Of a DNA stretch of 11,801 nucleotides, positions 7,244 to 11,801 are shown piece by piece. The notes below the pieces were generated by a model, which ran no database searches, had not been told where the DNA came from, and was given only the letters and a program-made list of their open reading frames with translations. A program made the translations under genes and the position numbers. This DNA is from Saprospiraceae bacterium (GTDB lineage Bacteria; Bacteroidota; Bacteroidia; Chitinophagales; Saprospiraceae), in NCBI GenBank assembly GCA_007125435.1, contig SLDF01000235.1:1-11801 (forward strand), in the 5' to 3' direction. Numbering within the stretch: the first letter of the stretch is position 1; every line of letters begins with the position of its first letter.

Positions 7244-8779
7244 CTATCCCCCCGTCATCCCTTCAAGAAACATACCTGCGCCCAGTCCCAAAGGCAAATC
7301 AAATATGATATAAATGGTCAACATGATTAACCAGCCTATCAAGAAAACGATCGAATAGGGCAACATTGTAGAAATAACTGTCCCTATACCAGCCTTTGGG
7401 TCATATCTTTGTATAAATGCGACAATAAGTGCAAAGTAAGACATCATCGGTGAAATAATGTTGGTCACACTATCGCCTACCCTATAGGCCACCTGAGTAA
7501 ATTCAGGTGAATATCCCAAAAGCATAAACATTGGGATGAACACAGGAGCCATAATGGCCCATTTCGCTGATGCACTGCCCATCACTAAATTGATGATGGC
7601 AGAAACGCCTACAAATGCGATCATAAGTGGAATCGGCCCCAGGCCTGATGCCTTCAACAACTCTGCACCCTGGACAGCAAATAACAATCCTATATTTGTT
7701 TCATTAAAGTAAGCGACAAACTGAGCAGCAAAAAACACAAGGACAATATAAGAGCCCAATGTTTCCATACTCTTGGACATACCTTTCATGACGTCGCTAT
7801 CATTTTTGAGGGTTTTAGCGCCAACACCATACGCTATACCGACAATACCGGAACCCAGAAATAGAAGGGCTACAATACCCGACATAAAAGGTGACTTCAA
7901 AATATCACCTGTCTCTGGGTTGCGTAGATAACCATACTCAGGAATCAACCCACCAAGTAAGAAAGCCGTAAAACCAATGGTCGCAACAACTGCAAATAAC
8001 AAACCTCGCTTTTCCTCTGCTGATACAGGCTTTATTTCTTCGGGTTCTTCAGGGCCATTATAAGTACCGAGTCGAGGCTCTACAATTTTTTCTGATACGT
8101 ATGTCCCTAAAATCGTGATCAAGAACGTAGAAACGATCATAAAGTATATATTACAAGCCGGATTCACCTCATAATCCGGTATGATGATCTGAGCAGCCTC
8201 CTGTGACAGACCCGCTAGCAATGGATCAATAGTGCCGAGAAGAAGATTGGCACTGTAGCCCCCGGACACACCGGCAAATGCAGCAGCAAGACCCGCTAAT
8301 GGATGTCTACCTGCCGCCAGGAAAATAATGGCTGCCAATGGCACCAATAATACGTAGCCCACCTCACTGGCTGTATTCGACAGGACACCGGCAAAAACAA
8401 TGACACCAGTCAAAAGCTTCGGTGGAGACTTGAGCACAATCAACCGCAAGACAGCGCCGATCAAACCCGACCCTTCTGCTATACCAATTCCCAGCAAAGA
8501 CACCAAGACTGTTCCCAGAGGTGCGAAATCTGTGAAATTGACGATCATCTTAGTTAAAATGAAGTGCAGACCTTCCGCAGAAACAAGGTTGACCACTTGA
8601 ATTTCTTCCCCGGTGCCCGGATGAATGACAGTAGGATCAAAAAGACTCAATACCCAACTCAACAAAATGACAAATCCGGCAAATCCGGCAAATAATGTAG
8701 CAGGATGAGGCAGGGCATTACCGGCACGCTCTATGTAGGATAAAAAAGTATCTACCCAGCTTGACTTCGTCTTATTCAA
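7244..8779 (-). CDS. AbgT-family transporter (aminobenzoyl-glutamate uptake or antimetabolite export)
   Basis: This 511-residue inner-membrane protein has the length and pattern of the AbgT family. Conserved blocks include SNTASEVGYVLLVPL (134-148), GRHPLAGLAAAFAGVSGGYSANLLLGT (157-183), GSASAKWAIMAPVFIPM (401-417) and GDSVTNIISPMMSYFALI (436-453). Roughly a dozen hydrophobic segments can be counted, with a charged cytoplasmic-looking linker at about 229-258. E. coli AbgT imports p-aminobenzoyl-glutamate, while MtrF and YdaH have been linked to sulfonamide and drug export; the sequence does not decide between these. The start codon appears to be TTG at 8779: there is no in-frame ATG between it and an upstream stop near 8841, and the next Met (residue 78) would remove the first membrane segments. 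A -7 box lies 26 bp upstream on the same strand. No metabolic partner such as abgAB is adjacent. Confidence 0.93.
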   Translation of the reverse strand: MNKTKSSWVDTFLSYIERAGNALPHPATLFAGFAGFVILLSWVLSLFDPTVIHPGTGEEIQVVNLVSAEGLHFILTKMIVNFTDFAPLGTVLVSLLGIGIAEGSGLIGAVLRLIVLKSPPKLLTGVIVFAGVLSNTASEVGYVLLVPLAAIIFLAAGRHPLAGLAAAFAGVSGGYSANLLLGTIDPLLAGLSQEAAQIIIPDYEVNPACNIYFMIVSTFLITILGTYVSEKIVEPRLGTYNGPEEPEEIKPVSAEEKRGLLFAVVATIGFTAFLLGGLIPEYGYLRNPETGDILKSPFMSGIVALLFLGSGIVGIAYGVGAKTLKNDSDVMKGMSKSMETLGSYIVLVFFAAQFVAYFNETNIGLLFAVQGAELLKASGLGPIPLMIAFVGVSAIINLVMGSASAKWAIMAPVFIPMFMLLGYSPEFTQVAYRVGDSVTNIISPMMSYFALIVAFIQRYDPKAGIGTVISTMLPYSIVFLIGWLIMLTIYIIFDLPLGLGAGMFLEGMTGG

Positions 8780-8804
8780 TGTGATCTGATTTGAAATTCG
8801 AGTC

Positions 8805-8812
8805 CAAATATA
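8805..8812 (-). promoter_or_regulatory. -7 promoter box for the AbgT-family gene
   Basis: On the minus strand this reads TATATTTG, an exact TAnnTTTG match. It would put the transcript start near 8797 and give a leader of about 18 nt before the TTG at 8779. About 17 bp farther upstream is TTTA, a weak -33 match. That TTTA falls in the edge of the inverted-repeat element. Confidence 0.5.
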
Positions 8813-8828
8813 TGTAAAAGCAAATAAG

Positions 8829-9037
8829 TTAAACCCGGATTATGCATTGGAAATTCGTAATGAGGGTTAAAATGGCGAAAAAATAAGTGATTTTGTGAAT
8901 GAGCCATAGTCCCCCCTACGGTGATTGAACAAAATCAAGCAAAGCGACTTATTTTGAAGCCATTTGAAGCCGTAATACCCGCCTGCTGCCATCGACAGGT
9001 GGCGGGCAGGGATTTTCTAATGCATAAACCGGGTTAA
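8829..9037. mobile_element. MITE-like nested inverted-repeat element, no coding capacity
   Basis: Three sets of inverted arms nest around one centre. The outer arms (8834-8853 and 9014-9033) match at 18 of 20 positions and share TTATGCATT. The middle arms (8872-8888 and 8947-8963) match at 14 of 17, sharing ATGGC and AAAATAAGT. The inner arms are GATTTTGT (8889-8896) and ACAAAATC (8929-8936), a perfect match. The right half also holds its own hairpin, CCTGCTGCCA (8982-8991) with TGGCGGGCAGG (9000-9010), and a 10-bp tandem of TTTGAAGCC (8953 and 8963). There is no open frame. The size, long terminal inverted repeats and lack of coding fit a non-autonomous mobile element or a dispersed palindromic repeat. 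A convincing target-site duplication is not visible. Confidence 0.6.
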
Positions 9038-9057
9038 AACTAAACCCGCAATTATTA

Positions 9058-9201
9058 ATGCTTAAAAAATTGCGTAATCCACCTCATATCCATGCACATC
9101 TCAAACAGATAGAAATGCTTACAGATCCCTTAGTAAAAGGTGCGGTATTCGCAGGTTGTAAATGGTTTACAGTGGAAAAAGCTGCTTATTCGCCGCATTA
9201 A
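9058..9201 (+). CDS. Doubtful small ORF or gene remnant before the Fic gene
   Basis: A 47-codon frame starts at ATG 9058 (MLKKLRNPPHIHAHL...) and stops at TAA 9199-9201, inside the 26-bp palindrome. It has an even amino-acid mix (for example LTDPLVKGAVFAGCKWFTVE) and no obvious low-complexity bias. I do not recognise it. The frame stays open upstream to 9028, so it runs into the right arm of the inverted-repeat element. It could be the tail of a gene cut off by that element, a real small protein, or chance. No promoter box is visible. Confidence 0.25.
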   Translation: MLKKLRNPPHIHAHLKQIEMLTDPLVKGAVFAGCKWFTVEKAAYSPH

Positions 9202-9231
9202 TGCGGCGAATATTCTTTATATTTGCCGCAT
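9187..9231. promoter_or_regulatory. Fic operator: 26-bp perfect palindrome plus third half-site
   Basis: Positions 9187-9212 form a perfect palindrome centred between 9199 and 9200. Its half-site is TTCGCCGCAT (9189-9198), mirrored as ATGCGGCGAA (9201-9210). A third, near-identical half-site in the same orientation as the first, TTTGCCGCAT (9222-9231), overlaps the -7 box of the Fic gene. The palindrome covers the place where the -33 element should be, so a bound protein would block RNA polymerase. It has no U-tract and sits before a gene, so a terminator role is unlikely. The likeliest ligand is the winged-helix domain of the Fic protein itself; this is inference. Confidence 0.7.
9218..9225 (+). 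promoter_or_regulatory. -7 promoter box for the Fic gene
   Basis: TATATTTG is an exact TAnnTTTG match, 21 bp before the ATG at 9247, leaving a leader of roughly 14 nt. Its last four bases are shared with the third copy of the operator half-site. Confidence 0.6.
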
Positions 9232-9246
9232 CATCATCGATATAAA

Positions 9247-10353
9247 ATGGCAAAATACATTTACGAACATAAAAATTGGACAAATTTTACCTGGAATGAA
9301 AAGGCAATAAATGCTGTGTTTGGTGAAGTAAAACTAATGCAGGGCAAAATTATTGGACAAATGAATGCCCTAGGTTTTTCAGAAAAAGAAGAGGCTACAC
9401 TTAAAGCTCTTACTTTAGATGTAGTAAAATCAAGTGAAATAGAAGGCGAATTGCTCAACTATGACCAGGTTCGCTCTTCAATTGCCAGACGATTAGGGAT
9501 TAATGCGGCAGGGCTCGTACCAAGTAGTCGTCATATAGAGGGCGTTGTTGAAATGATGTTAGATGCAACTCAGCGTTACGCTTTGCCTTTAACGGATAAA
9601 AGATTATTTGGTTGGCATGCAGCACTTTTCCCCACAGGATATAGCGGACCTTATAAGATAGAAGTCGGTAAATATCGCACAGGCGAAATGCAAATAGTGT
9701 CAGGAGCTATGGGAAAAGAAAAAATACACTATGAGGCGATACAACAAAAACTGGTCAAACCTGAAATGGACAAGTTTTTAGACTGGTTTAATAATAACAA
9801 CCAGCTCGACGATGTCATTAAAGCAGGTATTGGTCATTTTTGGTTTATTATCATTCACCCATTTGATGATGGAAACGGTCGAATTGGTCGAGCCATAACT
9901 GACATGCTGCTTGCACGTGCAGAAGGGAGTAGTGAACGCTTTTACAGTATGTCAAGTCAAATTTTAATAGAACGTAAACGCTACTATGAGGTGCTAAAAA
10001 AAGTGCAACATAGCTCTGGTGACATTACCAAATGGCTTGAATGGTTTTTACATTGTCTAAAAAACGCCATGCTCGTTACCGAAAACATGACAAAGCGTAT
10101 TTTACTGAAGGCTGAATTTTGGAAACAGCACGAAAATACCGAAATCAATGAAAGACAACGAATCATTATTAACAAACTATTTGATGGATTCGATGGAAAA
10201 TTAAAAACTTCAAAGTGGGCTAAGATCACCAAAGTGTCGACTGATACTGCATTACGTGACATAAAAGATTTGGTAGTAAAAGGTATACTGAAAGACAGTA
10301 ATGAAGGCGGACGAAGTACTAATTACATACTATCTGAATTTACGATAGAATAG
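9247..10353 (+). CDS. Class II Fic family AMP-transferase with DUF4172 and winged-helix domains
   Basis: This 368-residue protein is predicted to transfer AMP from ATP to a target protein's hydroxyl side chain; the target is unknown. The N-terminal region (about 1-85, MAKYIYEHKNWTNFTW onward) matches DUF4172. It carries the inhibitory-helix motif SSEIEG (62-67, form [S/T]xxxE[G/N]), with Glu66 expected to block ATP binding, so the enzyme is class II and self-inhibited. The Fic core is HPFDDGNGRIGR (204-215), with catalytic His204 and all conserved positions intact. The flap is about 146-164. Residues about 300-360 (KTSKWAKITKVSTDTALRDIKDL and the following GRSTNYIL) form a winged helix. ATG 9247 is chosen; a TTG-started extension from 9223 would begin inside the promoter. 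Arginine codons are 15 CGN to 3 AGA, unlike the GlmU-like gene (10 CGN to 13 AGR), so acquisition by transfer is possible. No antitoxin-like gene adjoins it. Confidence 0.95.
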   Translation: MAKYIYEHKNWTNFTWNEKAINAVFGEVKLMQGKIIGQMNALGFSEKEEATLKALTLDVVKSSEIEGELLNYDQVRSSIARRLGINAAGLVPSSRHIEGVVEMMLDATQRYALPLTDKRLFGWHAALFPTGYSGPYKIEVGKYRTGEMQIVSGAMGKEKIHYEAIQQKLVKPEMDKFLDWFNNNNQLDDVIKAGIGHFWFIIIHPFDDGNGRIGRAITDMLLARAEGSSERFYSMSSQILIERKRYYEVLKKVQHSSGDITKWLEWFLHCLKNAMLVTENMTKRILLKAEFWKQHENTEINERQRIIINKLFDGFDGKLKTSKWAKITKVSTDTALRDIKDLVVKGILKDSNEGGRSTNYILSEFTIE

Positions 10354-10505
10354 GAGTAATTCAATCTAAATGATAATTGTTTTTGAATAGCAATAAAATA
10401 AATAATGTCGAAAGTGAGCAATGCTGAACCTACAGTAATCAAATAAAACCAAGCAGAGTACTCTTTCTTAAACTCACTATTAATGCTTGAAAAAATACGA
10501 CACAT
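10323..10505 (-). CDS. Doubtful 60-residue membrane peptide
   Basis: The frame runs from ATG 10505 and ends antisense to the last 31 bp of the Fic gene. The middle, AWFYLITVGSALLTFDIIYFIAI, would form one membrane-spanning helix, preceded by a charged stretch (EFKKEY) and followed by IQKQLSFRLNY. I recognise no family. It lies 58 bp downstream of the DUF4412-like gene on the same strand and has no clear promoter box of its own. AT-rich DNA often yields such hydrophobic frames by chance, so this is listed as possible only. Otherwise, the 210-bp gap at 10354-10563 shows no clear signal. Confidence 0.25.
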   Translation of the reverse strand: MCRIFSSINSEFKKEYSAWFYLITVGSALLTFDIIYFIAIQKQLSFRLNYSYSIVNSDSM

Positions 10506-10563
10506 AATTCAGAACCACGTACATCCCACATAGCCTTTGGCAAAAGTAAAAACCAAGTGGTCA

Positions 10564-11490
10564 TCAATAATCCTCATCAGGAATGAGTGGCCTGAGTTCA
10601 TATTCAGCATTGATGATATGGTGAGTATCCGTGTTTATATGAGTCGTTTTCCACACATTGACTTTACTATCGTCTTTTTTGGAGGTCGTAGTGGACTCCA
10701 GGACCATACCATTATAGGCATTGGCAGTCTCTGAGTAAGTATGTGGAGCGAACTTCTCAAGATACGGCCCGAAGCTATTCTGCCAGGAAATAGGAAAGTT
10801 TTCAGCGACATAGCTCTCTACATATTCATCATCAGTTGTGCTTTTATAGAGCCGTGTAGAATAGCCCAAAATAGACTTCGTAGCTCCTGTACGCTCTATT
10901 TTGTAATCTTCATCATCGATAGTCGAAGAAGCCATGCCGCCCATGAGCCCGAGCATTGAAGGTATGGCTTGGGCACTCTTGTTACCCTTCTTATCAGTCG
11001 TATACAGGACAATCAAATCTTGCTCCATATCAATGACCATAAACTGATTTTCATTCTCACTCTCAAAGTTTTCTATGCCGAGAATCGGCTTATCTTTAGA
11101 GTAATGCATGATCATTTCATTCGTCTTACCCTTTTCATCGGTAGACTCGATGGTCATAGCCAGATCAAAGGTAAATCGCTCCGGCAGATCAACAGCAGCA
11201 TTCATCCCTCTTAAGAAATTGGCATAGGCTTCACCTGCTTTTTCCCAGTCGACCTCCTCTCCATTATCAAGACTATCTCTGAAAGAGGCTCTTAGCATAC
11301 TATCCAGCGCTTGCTCTATAGGCTGATACGCCCTCCTTGCAATCTCATCCGATATGACCTCCACAGCTTTCTGCTGCATACGCCTCTCGATATTACGAGT
11401 AGCCTGCCTTCTTATGTCTCTCAAAATCTGAGCATCAACAGTACTGATACACAATAAACCAATAATTAGGGTGATAAAAATTCTAGTCAT
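10564..11490 (-). CDS. Secreted DUF4412-like protein of unknown function
   Basis: This 308-residue protein begins with a signal peptide, MTRIFITLIIGLLCISTVDA, with likely signal peptidase I cleavage before Gln21. Cys14 is not in a good lipobox, so a lipoprotein is unlikely; Gln at the first mature position is common in Bacteroidota exported proteins. Residues about 21-70 are rich in Arg and Glu and look helical (LRDIRRQATRNIERRMQQ). Residues about 103-295 resemble DUF4412: a beta-rich domain opening with FTFDLAMTIESTDEKGKTNEMIMHYS, then MVIDMEQDLIVLYTT and MVLESTT. That suggests a periplasmic or surface protein with a lipoprotein-carrier-like beta fold. The family has no established function. 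Family assignment is by eye and moderately sure; export is well supported. A -7 box lies 29 bp upstream. The stop is followed directly by a second in-frame TGA. Confidence 0.78.
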   Translation of the reverse strand: MTRIFITLIIGLLCISTVDAQILRDIRRQATRNIERRMQQKAVEVISDEIARRAYQPIEQALDSMLRASFRDSLDNGEEVDWEKAGEAYANFLRGMNAAVDLPERFTFDLAMTIESTDEKGKTNEMIMHYSKDKPILGIENFESENENQFMVIDMEQDLIVLYTTDKKGNKSAQAIPSMLGLMGGMASSTIDDEDYKIERTGATKSILGYSTRLYKSTTDDEYVESYVAENFPISWQNSFGPYLEKFAPHTYSETANAYNGMVLESTTTSKKDDSKVNVWKTTHINTDTHHIINAEYELRPLIPDEDY

Positions 11491-11518
11491 GACATTTCAC
11501 TTGTTATTAGATGTTTTA

Positions 11519-11526
11519 CAAAAATA
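11519..11526 (-). promoter_or_regulatory. -7 promoter box for the DUF4412-like gene
   Basis: Read on the minus strand this is TATTTTTG, an exact TAnnTTTG match, placed 29 bp before the ATG at 11490. About 20 bp farther upstream the sequence is T-rich (TTTTAT) without a clean TTTG, so the -33 element is weak. Confidence 0.5.
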
Positions 11527-11682
11527 CAATGTAAATCTCACCATTTCATAAAATCAATCCATGAAATGCAAATGAGTCTGATAAAAATATACAAAGACCC
11601 TTGATCACTGAGTTGAGGAAGCTTTTTTACGATACCCTAGAGCTATTTTTATTGTCGTAGATATATTTCGGTTTGATGATTT

Positions 11683-11801
11683 GGGCATCCCCCCGCTCCT
11701 TGCGTCGCGCGGTCGCTACGTTCCAGGGCTCCCTGAACGGTCGGCCTCTGCTTCGCTATCGCTCCGCAGAGTCTGGCTCCTGCCGTCGCCACCCTTTCAC
11801 A
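11683..11801 (-). ncRNA. GC-rich structured element, cut by the window edge, related to the one at 58-218
   Basis: Base composition turns sharply GC-rich here compared with the AT-rich gap before it (11527-11682, where I see no feature). Hairpins pair CTCTGC (11746-11751) with GCAGAG (11766-11771), and GTTC/AGGG with CCCT/GAAC (11720-11738). On the minus strand it begins GTGAAAGGGTGGCGACGG and later reads GCAGAGGCCGACC, ending near GGGGGGATGCCC. This follows the same order as GTGAGGGATAGCAGCG, GCGGATAGCCCGACC and GGGCACGCC in the left-end element. It is therefore probably a diverged copy in the opposite orientation. The 5' end on the minus strand lies outside the window, so the closing stem cannot be checked. 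Confidence 0.45.

Noticed and set aside
9187..9212. Palindrome before fic as a terminator
   Set aside because: It has no following U-tract and no convincing gene upstream on that strand, and the repeated half-site points to a protein-binding site.
9223..9246. TTG-initiated N-terminal extension of the Fic protein
   Set aside because: It would start inside the -7 box and an operator half-site, and MAKYIYEHKNW from ATG 9247 is a natural DUF4172 start.
9984..10262. 92-codon minus-strand frame
   Set aside because: It is antisense to the Fic C-terminal region, and its Ser/Phe/Cys-rich translation is typical of a shadow frame.
1..11801. CRISPR array, tRNA, rRNA, transposase or toxin-antitoxin pair
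   Set aside because: I saw no regularly spaced repeats, no cloverleaf-like sequence, no transposase motifs, and no antitoxin-like gene beside fic; the Fic protein carries its own inhibitory helix.

Overview
The window looks like chromosomal DNA of a member of the phylum Bacteroidota. The signs are the alternative Bacteroidota-type GlmU-like protein, a DUF4412-type secreted protein with Gln right after its signal peptide, several TAnnTTTG (-7) promoter boxes close upstream of genes, A-rich translation start regions without Shine-Dalgarno sequences, and moderate GC. A genus cannot be named from the sequence alone. Most of the window is housekeeping or general metabolism. The accessory-looking part is about 8.83-10.5 kb.

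Layout. Positions 1-257 hold a short heptamer repeat and a well-folded, probably RNA-coding element. Positions 345-605 encode ribosomal protein L31 (type B), followed by a strong intrinsic terminator. Positions 812-2718 hold two overlapping plus-strand genes: an alternative GlmU-type sugar-1-phosphate nucleotidyl/acetyltransferase and a spermidine-synthase-fold protein. Converging on them from the minus strand is a long AddA/RecB-like helicase-nuclease (2752-5985). It is followed, in minus-strand order going upstream, by 3-hydroxybutyryl-CoA dehydrogenase (6110-7000) and an AbgT-family transporter that appears to start at TTG (7244-8779).

Positions 8780-9246 are non-coding. They hold the AbgT promoter, a roughly 200-bp nested inverted-repeat (MITE-like) element, a small possible gene remnant, and a 26-bp perfect palindrome with a third half-site on the -7 box of the next gene. 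That gene (9247-10353) is a class II Fic AMP-transferase with an N-terminal DUF4172 region and a C-terminal winged-helix domain. This layout suggests that the Fic protein represses itself. Downstream are a doubtful small membrane ORF and a minus-strand gene for a secreted DUF4412-like protein (10564-11490). The window ends in a GC-rich structured element on the minus strand that resembles the one at the left end.

The genes do not form one pathway. Only the GlmU-like/spermidine-synthase-like pair looks like an operon. The best leads are the Fic operator, the MITE-like palindrome next to it, and the paired structured elements at the two ends. I see no tRNA, rRNA, CRISPR array, transposase gene or clear new multi-gene system.
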